Assembly: GCA_020284085.1 (NCBI GenBank)
Contig: JACEVL010006447.1
Coordinates: 1,432,882 to 1,496,881, forward strand
DNA length: 64,000 nucleotides
Direction of reading: 5' to 3'
From: Aporrectodea caliginosa
Taxonomy: Eukaryota > Annelida > Clitellata > Crassiclitellata > Lumbricidae
The notes under the pieces were generated by a model that worked only from the letters and a program-made list of their open reading frames with translations, was not told where the DNA came from and ran no database searches. Of the stretch, positions 21,805-33,904 are shown piece after piece. Numbering within the stretch: the stretch's first letter is position 1; each line of letters opens with the position of its first letter. Position numbers and translations under genes: made by a program.

Positions 21805-23810
21805 TTAGCCTACATAAGGCTTTTTAGCTGGTATGAGGAGACAAGAACCAATGATTGGATATAAAGTTCTGGTTTTTCATGCAGGATAAATCGCGTCTCA
21901 GTCTCTTCCATCCCCGGTCGTAGATCCATCCGTCCATCAATCAGTACGATCCTGAAGAAGCTAAGCTTACCATTGCTATATAATAGGCCTACACTGGATG
22001 CGAAAAATATAGTTAGTTACATGAATCATTAGCATTTGTGGAACAGTTCGAAATTATTGTCGTTGATAAGGCTGAATATGATGCGTTATTTAATTAAAGT
22101 ACAAAGAAAAGATTCAGAAGATTGAGTAGAATATCCAATCGATCAGAAACCTCGTTTACATATGAAATAGGCTTCATATTTTATGTTGAACATAAAAAAG
22201 CTGGTAACAATTATTTAGCTCTGATAGACTGATTTCCTGCATATTTAGTTTTATTTTCAATTTAAAAAATCTTGTCACGTTTCTTTTCAATTTTGTTTGT
22301 TAAATTTGTTCAAAGAAATCTTGTCACACTTTGCTTAACCATTAGGTCTACTACAATGAAGTCAAGAAATCGAGCAGCTTAAATTGTCATTAATAGCCGA
22401 TGAGTGACTTCACATCGATTTTAAAGATCTTCTGCATTTCTAAAAAAGGGCATTCATAGTAGTAGCTATAATTAAATTCGTGATTGCTAATGTCAGGCCT
22501 CTTATAAAGACATTTTATTGAATTTTAAATAGTGCAGTTTTCAGTCAACAGAACATTTTAATCGAAAAGTCAACTTCTGGTTTTAGCACTAAAAGCTCGT
22601 TAGAATAGACATGTCCGCGGGGAATGGGTGTTTGCTAAAAAAGGGCGAATGGCCTTGCAGCCAATGGACAACTCTAGTCTCGTTGACCAGATGTAATAAT
22701 ATAGTACATTGAATGATTATTAACTCTTAAAAGTGGGCTCAATTTGCTGATCTCACCTTTAATTGCAATGGTTTTTATTTTGGTTCCAGTTAAGCGAATT
22801 TGTGGTAGGCCTAAAACTGGTTGCGCTCTAACTTTCAGCCGTTCTGTTACGTGCCAGTTGCGAAAACTGTATGAGCACTGATTAGGGTGAGATTCACGAA
22901 AATACTGTTCGAATTGACTAGCACAATAAAAACGGACAAGCTCTCAACTCACAGAAGCTGACAATTTCTACTCACCTCAGTCGATGGATAAATTGAAGCC
23001 TGAACTTTAACTTCAAATGTCTTATCTGTTCTGCAGCTGACTGTATTTCTTGAGACTCAAATCATTCAGTTTCAGCTTTCCGTTTGGCCGCATCTGCGTC
23101 GGAATCAATCGCTGGCGCTCCTGATCGCTCTACATCAGTTCGCGAGACCCTGAACTGACACGAGCGACTGGAGTAATGACCACGGAATAGGAATGGCACA
23201 GGATTTAGTTGAGCCGGGATTGGAACAACGGGCGAGTGCATTGGATGCGAAGCCGTCCCTGGGTGGCGCTCGTCGGTTCATGCAGGCAGAGCGAACGACC
23301 TAATGGCGAAGGAAGGAAGGACGACGGGTGGAAGGGAAGGAACGGAGGAAGGGTAGAAGGAGTGAATGAGAGGAAGGGAGAGTGGCGGAAGGGAAGGGTG
23401 ACTGGCTCCTTAGATACCTCGTCGGTCGACGGTGGCTTCGATCGAGAGTGGAGATCTGATTAAGAAAAGGGAGTCATGTGGACGACTATGGCTGATGATG
23501 AAACCGGATAGAGATAGAGATAAACACATCGATAACGCTACATAGACGTCCACATGAAAGGACGGAGAATGATACATTGCGAGTGCACGAGAGATAAAGA
23601 GAAAGCGAGGAAGAGAGATACAGGAGCAGGCACGACGAGACAGATACGGTGCCAGAGAAAACAGGTGCAGGAAGAATGGATTGAACGACAGTGTGTGTGT
23701 GAGAGAGAAAGAGGTAGCACAGATGATGAGGCGGGAAGCATGACGTGATTAAATAAATAGAAAATAACGATAGAGAAAAAGACAGAGGGAAGAGAGAGAA
23801 CGAGGAAATG
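21805..23810. other. No recognisable gene
   Basis: A/T-rich to about 23000. 23250-23400 is a G/A-rich AAGG-type stretch producing chance frames. Confidence 0.5.
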
Positions 23811-23814
23811 TGAG

Positions 23815-23929
23815 ACAAGTATAGACAAAAGAACGTGAGAGAGAGAGCGAGAGTGAGACAGAGAGCGAGAGAGACAAAAATAGAGAGAGAGAAGGGGAGA
23901 GAGAGAGAGAGAGAAGGAGAGAGAGACAA

Positions 23930-23967
<38 letters not shown>

Positions 23968-23995
23968 AGGAGAGAGAGAGAGACAAAAGAGAGGC

Positions 23996-24040
<45 letters not shown>

Positions 24041-24081
24041 GAGAGAGAGACAGACAGAGACAGAGACAGACAGAGACAGAC

Positions 24082-24114
<33 letters not shown>

Positions 24115-24290
24115 TAGAAGTGACAGACAGAGACAGAGACATAGAGCAAGAAAGACAGAGAGAGACAGAGAGACAGACAGAGAAGGAGAGAGAGAAAGAG
24201 AGAGACAGACAGACAGAGACAGAGACAGACAGACAGAGAGACAGAGACAGAGACAGAGAAGAAAGATAAACAGAACAAAGAGAGAAGGAG
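23815..24290. repeat. GA/CAGA purine-rich tract, about 480 bp
   Basis: Almost uninterrupted GAGA and GACAGA units on the plus strand. It gives rise to the 144- to 307-codon frames on both strands, rich in Ser/Leu or Arg/Glu, which I do not regard as genes. Confidence 0.95.
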
Positions 24291-24294
24291 ACGG

Positions 24295-27200
24295 ACAGAG
24301 AAACAGATCCCGTACAAAAGAGCAGTCGGTGCTTTTGATCATGATAAGCACTGAAGGAGAAGAAGAATGATCTACGCCGAGACTGGACCGAATGAATGAC
24401 AGAAATCAAAAGCTCTGTCCAACGCCCAGATGGATGTAATTGGACAAATGCGCTCCAGTTCCTGCCGCCTAGTTATAGTATCTTTACTATGCGGCACCGG
24501 AAGGCCGCACCGCTAACACTAATTACACCTGCGGTTCTTAAATTAAGGTCTAGCAGTTACAGTGATTGCACGCTGCGTTAGGTTCAAATTATGTCCTACA
24601 AAGTTACTTCTGTCTGTCTGGTTTCTTTTGCATCTTTGGGTTCCTTATGTTTTCTCGTTTCGCCTCTCATAATCTTAAAGACTTTACCTGGTTCCCTCAC
24701 CTCTTTGACAGGGATGAGAGTGGGGCTGGCGTGATCTCTATTCATGCATGTGTGTATGCATTATAGCGTCAGTGGCTCGCACTGTGTGAGAGCGTGAGGC
24801 CGCATAAAGTTGTAACATTAAGTCAGTCGCTGTCTAGTGGAAGGAACCGAGAATTGGAAATAATTTCTGTGAATATTAAAACAGTTTATGGCTGATCGAT
24901 TGCATAATGAGATGGGAGTCTACTCTAGAGCGAGAAGCAGAAGACGTTGCTCTAGTGTAGAGTAGCTCGACTTCTTCTCCGTGATGGAAGATGGACCGGA
25001 GTGGTTGCTGAAGTTTTTTGGACAAGTCAAACTGGGGCTGCTTTCCGGACAATTTATGTCTGGGATCGCTGCCGAAGTTATCTGCGACTCCGATCACACC
25101 GAATGTTCGGTGCCTAATTCGGCCGTACAAGTCAGCGAATTGTTTATCAATCAGAGTTTGTTTAGTTACTTTTGTGTGTGAAGAACTGTGCGACAATCGT
25201 TTGTATAGTATGGCCAAGAAAGGGTCGTTGTAAATAACAAGTTAGCGGTAAACAGATTTTTGTAAGTTGTAGCCTTTGGAAATATAATCTCGGTAATTGT
25301 TAATAATTTTGAAGACCCAATGTCGACATCTCCTTCGCCGAATTCAATTCCGCTTTTCCTAAAGTTCAATCTAAGACTCTTTACCTGTCAGTTTGAAAGT
25401 TAGACGAAGAAATCAAGAATCCATCTGGAAATGCCTAGAAACCAGCATCCAGGTAGACACACAAGATTTCGCATATAAGATAAGATGGACTGAATGAATG
25501 ATTGAATGAATGAAACTAACCTGGCCTGACTGTCTGACTGAATGAATGAATAAACGAACGAATGGGATTTTACGTAATGCAGCCTGTGATAATGGCTGGA
25601 TTTTGTCCCATTTCTCATTGTCTCTGAATAATTCCTACCTCTTCCTGTCGTCGCTCAATGCCTGCGACTGACATAATAGCTGCCTCTTTAAGCCCTTTAC
25701 GTATACCATTCCTCTAACTCTCCTCCTTCCATACATTCCATGTCTTCCCTTTTCTTCGCCCCCCTCGTGCCTCTCCTCCAACCCATTCCGCTCATTCGTC
25801 CGTCTATACACTATCCATTATCACCTCCTTCCACCTTCCTCTTTTCTCAGCATCTTTCCAGCCCGTCCCCTTGCCTACCCTCTTTGTCTCTCCCTGTCTT
25901 GCTCTGTTCTGAGTTACCGTGCAACAAAGAATAGTACGTTGTTTGTTAGTATAAGGTAAACGTTGGCTTTCAACGTGGAGCACTTGCGTCCAATGGTGCG
26001 TCCATTAGCAGTTCGACTGCTCTTAAGATTCGTCGACGTCGTCTGTGAATGGAACGCTTTCAGAGACCGTCGTTTGCCTTCCATTACCATGAACAGCGCT
26101 CGCTGCTTCTGCTGCTTCGTAGACGGACACTGAAAGAGCGCTAATCTGCTTAAGCGCCCCGGCCTATAGCGATGAAACTAGGAAAGTGACAATTCAATGA
26201 CCGTGCATGACCTCACAAGAATACGCAAATGACGATCTCCGTTATTTATTTCTCCTTCGAATATCTACGTTGCAACCGTACGCTTCTCTTCCTCATCAGT
26301 CAACTGGCGTCAGAGTTAGACTTGGACCATTTTGAGGCCTTGCCATTTGAATCATGCAACCTGGCCCATAAAATCCCTCATTAGACGAATTAATTTAATG
26401 TCATACACATAACAAAAAAGAATATAAATAATAAGAAAATTAATAGCTTTAATAAATCAAATGGAACTCTGGAGCTTACAGTCTGAAACTGACCTAGAAA
26501 GTCTCTCACATGACCATGCTAGCTCTTGAAGACTTTATTTTGTGTACATGAGAATCCATTCGAAATACTGAATAGATAGATTGTGGCAACGTCATTGTCA
26601 ATGTTAGTTTAAGGATCGCTTTTTGAGTTTGCCAATAATATATATGGAATTTGTATTGACGTAGGCTATAATTAATTCCTTTTTAGCTTGGGACCCCACG
26701 CGCTGAAACCAGAGAGGACCAAGTGCAATGGCATACGGGGACGGGCACAAAAGTCAATCCGCTACTGACTGGTTGGGGTTGCCTCTTAATAAATCTGTCC
26801 TCAAGCAGAAAGTCCGAAAGCCCCTTACCACCGAATGCTCCATTTAAGAAGTATTTTGCCATAACAATAGGCTTTACTTACTCAATAATAATAAAATTTG
26901 ATTCACCAGCATTATTTAAACCCAGTACAAGCTCGTTCAAGCAAAAACTATTTTGTGAAAAATGGCACCATGTACATTCACACTTGATTTTCTCAGTATA
27001 GGCCTATAGGCCTACACATCCAGTTTTGGTATCTTTCCCCAAACGGGTGACATAAAGAGCCGTAGAATATATGATGGCTTTAACTGAGTAGGCCTACATG
27101 AGCTTTAAAACAAAATTTAGAGCAATCTTATTGTGAAGTTATTCGAATGGAATGTTTCTTGCTGTGGCAAGATGAAAGACATCATACCTATAATATAGGT
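24295..27200. other. No recognisable gene
   Basis: TGAATGAATGA-type patches lie near 25490-25565. A pyrimidine-rich patch lies at 25680-25900. Frames near 24876-25230 occur on both strands without known motifs. Confidence 0.5.
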
Positions 27201-27203
27201 ATA

Positions 27204-27270
27204 AACATCTATCTAAAAGTGTATTAATTTAAGATATTACCTTAAATTAATACACTTCTAGCTAGATGTT
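27204..27270. repeat. 30-bp-stem hairpin with 7-nt loop
   Basis: Arms 27204-27233 and 27241-27270 are reverse complements at 28 of 30 positions, with loop ATATTAC. The size would fit a small foldback element or a small-RNA precursor. Nothing else supports either. Confidence 0.8.
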
Positions 27271-27341
27271 CAAAGCCTCGTACGTAAGGCTGTAATATCT
27301 TGTCTTTTTAATATGCAATATATAGGCCTATGTATACGTGA

Positions 27342-27343
<2 letters not shown>

Positions 27344-27408
<65 letters not shown>
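27344..27408. repeat. (TA)n microsatellite
   Basis: About 65 bp of perfect TA. A shorter (TA)n lies at 29807-29837. Confidence 0.95.
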
Positions 27409-27409
<1 letters not shown>

Positions 27410-28025
27410 GTACCTAATGAATATTCATGCTTGTCTGCAGTGAATTATAGCTCCTTGGCTGCTAATTTTTCAATGAATTTATTGGTTGAGATCCTTCACC
27501 GCCGCACCCGTTTGAATGGACGCCACGCCGCATCAGTTCTGCAGCGTGTATGGACCGTGTGATCTCAAGATACAAATCACTTAGGGTCATGATTAGTATG
27601 CAAACCGGCTTTTGCTCTTACAGTAAGGCACCGTGAGGCATACGCGTTAAGATTATATCTCATGGTGAATTTGGCTCATCAATATAGATCCCAACCTTGA
27701 GTGCACGCACTCCAGGGGTGCGATATGTCATTGCAGGGGTGCGACATATAGAGGTAAAGTATAAATTATATTATAAGAAACCATTGATAATACATTTTAA
27801 ATTGTTCAGCTGTTATAGGATTAGTATGGGTAAGACCGTAAGATTAGTCCATAACTTCATACACAGTAGCCTACTGCATATGCGTGTATAATGACTGCAG
27901 TGTATGCCACTGTGTGCGGTTCAATCTGTGGTTTAAACAAATAACAATTTCATGTATGTGTCTTCAAATGTGATAATAATTTTGTGGGGTGCGAACATTG
28001 GTCAAACATTTCCCAGCGGTGCGGG

Positions 28026-28156
28026 GCATAGAATATTGTATTGTATTGTATTTGAACACTTGTTATAGCGCCCCTACCAGATTACTATTCAGAGGCGCTC
28101 CCGACTACTGCGCGGACGCTGAATCGGAGTTTCACGCCGAAGCGCATGAGCAATCT
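28026..28156 (-). mobile_element. 5'-truncated SINE family A copy with (ATACA)n tail
   Basis: The plus strand reads TATTGTATTGTATT, then GAACACTTGTTATAGCGCCCC, the paired GGCGCTCCCGACTAC block, and TTTCACGCCGAAGCGCATGA, stopping abruptly near 28156. The tRNA-like head and B box are missing. This is the usual 5' truncation of target-primed reverse transcription, or a later deletion. The pentanucleotide tail matches the 36.3 kb copy. Confidence 0.85.
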
Positions 28157-28159
28157 TTA

Positions 28160-29802
28160 CTGCGGGTTGGGAATAGGTTGGGAACTTCTGATATAGATGA
28201 TGTAGTTAAATAAAATTGGTGTTACTTCTGTTTATTACATAACTGTAACGTTGTTTATTCAATATTACATTAACTAATAATATTTTCGTCTACTTTATCC
28301 TATGAATGAATACCTCCATGTATCATTGTTTGTCGCTTATTTTACGTTATTTGAATCATTCATTCTTCGTTTATTGGTTCCCAAAATATGTCGACAAAAG
28401 CACCTATAGGCCCTACTGTTTGACATGAATATTAGCAGGATATACTGAGGAGCAAAAGGGTTGACCCAAAAGAGACCAGAGTAGGCTACCGTTTAAATAG
28501 GGTCACCGATTTGCAAGCATTGTCGCGATAGCGACGAAGTAGGCTACAGTTTATTTCTGTTGTTAATCAAACATGTATGGAAATAATCGGTACATGTGCA
28601 TGACTTACGGCCTACTAAACAAAATATGCAACAGCCAGTAAGGTATAAATTACAATGGTTTGTTATCATTTTGAAGAGCTTTGCAGATTCTATAATAGTA
28701 TAGGCCTATCACCATAATTATACTGAACGATTTACGTCGCTAATGCGCTAATGATCGCCGTATATTCAACGAGTTACGGAGCTAATGCACGAATAATAAT
28801 GAAGCACCGCTCATTGTATGGTTGTGCGTTGGAATAGCGACCTATACAACAGATGGATCGTCGTAGAAACAGAAGTGCACTCTACTGTGCGCTCTCTTAT
28901 GTTATTGCCTATTTGTTTAGGCTATTGCACAGCATTTGTATTGAGTTCCAATATAAACATTCGGTCGTTCTAGGTTGTGCAAGCAAGGGGAAGGCCCAAT
29001 AATGTTGTATTATTGGCACAAATTAGCGCAGCAGCCTACATGTACGCCTGGGTTGGTTTACTCTTTCCGCATGCATTCAGCAATTCAATCATTTACAAGT
29101 TGTATAGAACGAACAATTAACACATTTTTTAGCAGAACAAATCCAATCACCGAGATTTCTCATCAAACACTCTCGTGCATATCGATCGTTGGTTTATCCA
29201 CCTGGAATAGATTTCCGTTGGAGAATATAAAGTAGGCCTACATTGTAGTTCTGCCTACTGCCTAGAAACAATGCGAATAGGCCTATGTCTTACAATTTGC
29301 TCAAATCTAACTTGTATTGTCGTGGTTGGTCTGAATCAATCAATCAATTTCGTTTATTCACAACACCAAGCTGACAGGTCGCAACTTGTTACAGGTAGTG
29401 GAAGTGCCGCTGAGTACGGTAGGTTTTCTTGAAGGGGTGCTCTACAGATTCTTGAAATGAATGAATGAATGAATATCATGCTTCTGACTGTCTGCCTGCT
29501 TATCTCTCTGCATGCCTGTATGTCCGCCTGCCTGTCTCCATGTATATAATATTATTTATGCTTGTATATCTGTCTGTCTGCATGTCTACCTGGCTGCTTG
29601 CATGACACCCATGTGCCGTAGTCGACCACCATTTAGGCCTAGATCTCCTTTTCAACAGCTTTATACATTTATAGTATTATAAGATTGCTCTTTGATTTGA
29701 CGAATGACAGATTCATTCCATCCATGACGTATAGGCCTATGTTATCGTTGGTGAGGCAGAACAACTCGTAATGAAAAGAAAATAATTTAATCAAAAATGC
29801 TT

Positions 29803-29835
<33 letters not shown>

Positions 29836-29990
29836 CTATATAATTGCATGCATATGATGCATGTGTACGCACATATATTGCAATGGAATGGAGAGGCAAG
29901 AGAAGGAGCGATGTAATTTATGGTCCTTATTGGCAGACAGCTTTCTCAGCGGCAGAAACAGGAGCAGACGCCTAGCAGTGTAGAGAGGGA
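28160..29990. other. No recognisable gene; cluster of TAGGCCTA
   Basis: TAGGCCTA occurs at 28701, 29233, 29278, 29634 and 29732. The 86-codon frame at 28975-29235 has no recognised motif. Confidence 0.5.
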
Positions 29991-30019
29991 TGAGGAAGAG
30001 AGGGACCAGAAGAAGAACA

Positions 30020-30450
30020 GAACAGAGACGGACAAGAAGGAGGAGGAGGAGGAGGAGGAGGAGGAAGATGGAATGATTAATGGTCTTAATTTCACTGTCT
30101 GTCAGTTATGTGATTAGCGTGTGAGCTTTCTTCACGGTGTTGTAGAAATTTGAAACCAGTTGGTCGGTGGTCGTCGACAGAGGAAGAAAAAGATTCCAAA
30201 GAATGCGAAGAAGAAGAATGCAAAGAATGCGAAGAAGAAGAATTCAAAGAATGCGAAGAAGAAGAATGTGAAGAAGAATGCGAAGAAGAAGAATGCGAAG
30301 AAGAAGAATGTGAAGAAGATTACGAAGAAGAATTAGTGATTGTCTTTTTAATAAGAAGAAGACGACGACGATGACGATGAAGAGAAGAAGAAGAAAAAAG
30401 AAGAAAAGAGAAGAAAAAAGCAGAAAAAAGCAGGGAAAAAGCAGAAGAAG
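30020..30450. repeat. GGA/GAA trinucleotide tracts with a 15-bp minisatellite core
   Basis: A (GGA)n run at 30033-30066 is followed at 30181-30340 by units of TGCGAAGAAGAAGAA and shorter variants, then GAA/AGAAAA runs to 30450. The Glu/Cys-rich frame at 30150-30374 follows the repeat. Confidence 0.85.
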
Positions 30451-30879
30451 ACGTTGAACGACGGTTGTTGATCCGGTTGACTTCCTATCGATGCTCAAAG
30501 ACTTTGATCTCCGACCGCATCGGAAGCTGTTTTGCTCCTTCACCATCGCTCAACTTTGCCTCAAATCCGTGGGCAGAAGAGGCAAAAGAAGTGTGAATGG
30601 CCTCGATGATTATTGTGTCCTGCGCAGTAGCCTAGTGGCTGGCAGATAGACTGGTAGATTTGCCTTCTTCTTGCATCGTTTTTTTAAATATAGCATTTCT
30701 GTCTGATCTTGATGAGACAAGACCTTGTCACCTCAACGTAGGGCCTACTGCATCATCAGGTGCATTGCCTGCAAACCATGTGCCTATCCTTGCCTTTACA
30801 CCACTTCCATCCTGTCTCCAGGGTTCGTGGAAACAGGACTTCACTGGTCACTAAACCAAGACAGAATGAGTTGAATGGA

Positions 30880-31137
30880 GATTGGGGAATTTATTCGTAT
30901 AAGAAGAATTTTAAGCACATCTAAAGCAGTACTTAATGAGGTCGAAAAAGCGTCATTGTTCTTGAATCTAAGCTGGTCTATTGGCAACAAGTTGCCCATA
31001 CGGACATAAAGAAATTATTTTCTATTTTGGTTAAAGGATCAGCTGCGTGGAACTCACTGCCTCATGCTGTCACTCCATTACCCACTTTGCTACAATTTTA
31101 AGCATATCTAAAGCAGTATTTAATGACACTGGGATAA
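30880..31137 (+). pseudogene. LINE 3' coding end, decayed, with a 33-bp internal direct repeat
   Basis: Around 31012-31137 the frame reads LVKGSAAWNSLPHAVTPLPT, then LLQF-stop-AYLKQYL and a stop. This is the C-terminal GSALWNSLP...FK..LK.YL signature of many LINE open reading frames. The end AATTTTAAGCATATCTAAAG is duplicated upstream at 30907-30939 (31 of 33 bases identical to 31094-31126). No upstream polymerase domain is visible, so this is a 5'-truncated insertion. Confidence 0.65.
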
Positions 31138-31385
31138 TGACTGTCACTGCATAATGGACTTGTGTAAACTATCCATTAGCACAATACTTTGTAATTAAGA
31201 ATGTAGCAATTGAGCTACCAATTGTACAACACTATTTTGTATTTGAGCTACTCTACATGTACAGCGGGGCTCGTTTGGTTATTTCTGAGTTCTTCCTGTG
31301 ATGTGAACTTGATTCAGTTTATAATTTGTAAGCTTTTGGCGATCGATAAAGTGACTACACTCACTACAGTACTGCTAGCCTACTA

Positions 31386-31435
31386 CTGCTGTTGCTGCTG
31401 CTGCTCTGCTGCTGCTGCTGCTACTACTACTACTA

Positions 31436-31505
<70 letters not shown>

Positions 31506-31575
31506 GCTACTGCTGCTGCTGCTACTACTACTACTACTGCTGCTGCTGCTACTGCTGCTGCTGCTACTACTACTG

Positions 31576-31633
<58 letters not shown>
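31386..31633. repeat. CTG/CTA trinucleotide repeat, about 250 bp
   Basis: Uninterrupted triplet phase of CTA and CTG with one ACTA slip near 31436. The poly-Leu, poly-Thr and poly-Ser frames (up to 169 aa) are by-products of the repeat. Confidence 0.95.
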
Positions 31634-31929
31634 AGGTTGTCAACAGCTGCTGCTGCTGCTGCCACTCAGTGTCCGATGTTGCAGCGCGTCGGGTGCTTCG
31701 CTCTGCACTGTTTCATTGAATTGTTTACATATTGATCTTCTTAGAAAATTGCAATGTTATTATTTAGTTACGAACATTATTGATTTGATGAAACTTTCTT
31801 TCTTTTAAACCGACTAACCAGCCATAGGTCTAACTGAATAATTATAGTTTGAAAGGGTGACCCTAATTAAGCGGGGCTTGTGCCCCTTTTGGGTCTACTC
31901 TGTTCCCTAGCCAATGCACCGATATGTAA

Positions 31930-32160
31930 AAATAATAATCTTCGTTTAATTTCAAACTGACACAACGCAGAATGATTACAGTGTATAATTATGCAATTGA
32001 AACAATAATTCTTAACTACTAACAGAACAGAGCCTGCAATACAACGGCGCTAATAGCAGCCTACAAAGCATATCCGCCCTACGGGGCCAGAACTCGGTAC
32101 CTCTCGCTCTCAACGCCATATGTTATCCAATGCGCTATCGGGCGCTATCGGGCCCCCTGT
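31930..32160 (-). mobile_element. tRNA-derived SINE (family B), copy 2
   Basis: The plus strand starts with AATAATAATCTTCGTTTAAT and TTCAAACTGACACAACG, nearly identical to the block at 2505-2540. It ends with a tRNA-like head on the minus strand (GCGCATTGGATAACATATGG ... GGTACCGAGTTCTGGCCCC). The head contains a small tandem duplication of CGCTATCGGG. The B box has drifted from consensus. Confidence 0.7.
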
Positions 32161-32754
32161 AATAGTCAAGTTATAATTGTTGTTAATTGTTAGATGCATT
32201 GTGCTTCTGGAAATAAAGTTTGTCAGTTACTTGCGCGTCGAAAGAATTCGAATTGTTATCTAGCGACAGACTTAGCGGGTCGATCATCCAACTTTTAGTT
32301 GCTGCACTTTTCTTTTAAATTTAACGCCATTTTGTTCGGCTTGACGAGTCACGAGAGGAAGCTTCACTTTTGTTTTTGATTCAAGTGAGTTATTCTCTTC
32401 TGTCATTAATGTATTTGTATTTTGATAGTTAGTCTCATCTCTACTAATTATAACCATTCCACTATTACGCATACTGAGGATTGCATCACTGGTGCAAAAT
32501 ATTCGGGTTCAGCTTTCCATAAGTGTACAAACGTTTTTGCCCAGTTTCTCTTCTTGGACGAGAAGGGGTAGGAGGAGGAGGAGGAAGAGGACAAGGAGAA
32601 CTTAGTTGTGGAAAGGAGAGCCAAGGCATACATTACTTGCTGCGCACTGCCTCTGACAAGCCACAATTATACTGGCCAATTGAGGTGAGAAGTCATACAC
32701 TTGGAATTACGGCTTGTGAGTAAGCCTATCTAGGAGGCAGTGAGGTGGTGGAAG

Positions 32755-33599
32755 AAAAGGTTGCATCAAATAGCAGTTTTAACCACTCGGCTAAATATGA
32801 ATAAATGGTCACAGTATTTGACCAAATACAAATACGAATAGCAGGTAACGACAGAGTGTTACATAAATACAATTAGACTCTAGACGGCCTACATGTATAT
32901 TATATTTAATATAGCTTATCGAACAGGACTTAGTTGGTTTTCTTAATAGCTTCAATTCTGAGTTTCTTTATATGACATTACACTTGTAGCGATTGTCTTT
33001 TTAATTGAAAGTTATAGAAGTTTGCTTTCAGAAAGACAAAAAGCATTCCAAATTTTTTCAGTTGGACTTTCCACTGGAGATACGTCACGTTTCAAGTGCA
33101 TAAAAATATATTTTTCAGCACGTGTGTATTTTAAATGATTATTTAATGCTGTTGTGAAACTTGTCAAATGGCAAGTACCACATGATATTTTTAGACCTGC
33201 CTTTCACATAATGCGAAGAGCAAATGACCTTGCTCGGATCATGGTCCCTTACTGTCCAAAATTTTCACACTGGACTTCACTGAATGTAAATTTATCAGAA
33301 CCCTTAATACACTCTAAATGTTGCATTAAAAAAATTGGAAAAGTTAAAAATTGATTTACCTCACATGTGTGAAACCAGAGGCTAAGAAGAGTATACGCTA
33401 ATATATTTGATTTAGATCACAAATGAAAATACAGGGAAGTATTTATTTCATATAGCGTGTTTATTCGATATACGCTCAAATTTATGTAGCACTTCTACTA
33501 TTTGTATTTGGCTTAAAAATTAATCAGTTGAATACAAATATACTTTGAAGCACTACTCGGTACAAAGTGAATCAGATACTAATATTCGGTACAGCTCTA
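32755..33599 (-). mobile_element. Second, diverged copy of the 17.1 kb hAT-like transposon, opposite orientation
   Basis: The right end, TATTCGGTACAGCTCTA at 33583-33599, matches the terminus of the 17131-17967 element exactly. Read on the minus strand, several inner blocks match it in order: the segment near 33450-33510 (TACGCTCAAATTTATGTAGC), the TGTGTATTTTAAATGATTA block near 33125, the AGTTGGACTTTC...CTGGAGATAC block near 33060, and the ACGAATAG...TAACGACAGAG block near 32845. The length (about 845 bp) agrees. The left inverted repeat has decayed and no target duplication is recognisable, so this copy looks older. No coding frame survives. Confidence 0.75.
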
Positions 33600-33754
33600 A
33601 ATGCCAGTATGCATATCAGAATATGGTACTCCATAGCAAAGTCTAATCAAAATCATATATCCACCCATTTCAACTTCTAACAGATACTACAGTACTGTAG
33701 GTAAGCCACAAAAGACTAGTTTCATTTGCCTTATACTCTGTTGAAGATGTGGAC

Positions 33755-33904
33755 ATGCTAACAAGAATCCGTAACAAAGAAAAACAATTCAAATGTGAAT
33801 TTTGTAACAGAACATTTGCACAAAGTTATGATCTCAAAATCCATTTAACAATTCACACTGGAGAAAAACCATAAAAGTGTAGTTTTTGCCATAAAGCACT
33901 TGCA
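33755..33904 (+). pseudogene. Upstream zinc finger separated from the ORF by an in-frame stop
   Basis: In the same frame as the 33905 ORF, an ATG at 33755 leads into MLTRIRNKEKQFKC and a complete C2H2 finger (CEFC ... HLTIH) ending in HTGEKP. The next codon is TAA at 33872-33874, where the repeated linker has TAC (Tyr). After the stop the frame resumes with KCSFCHKALA, the first half of the finger that contains the 33905 ATG. The frame is open upstream only to a TAG at 33698, which is followed by GTAAGCC. A single C-to-A change explains the lesion. An assembly error or individual polymorphism remains possible. Confidence 0.75.

Noticed and set aside
23486..24409. 307-, 259- and 200-codon minus-strand frames and a 144-codon plus-strand frame
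   Set aside because: They translate the GA/CAGA tract (runs of Ser-Leu or Arg-Glu), with several frames open at once.
30150..30374. Cys-Glu-rich 74-codon frame
   Set aside because: Generated by a GAA/TGC minisatellite; no evidence of a gene.
31210..31808. 169- and 138-codon frames with poly-Leu or poly-Thr
   Set aside because: By-products of the CTA/CTG triplet repeat in different frames.
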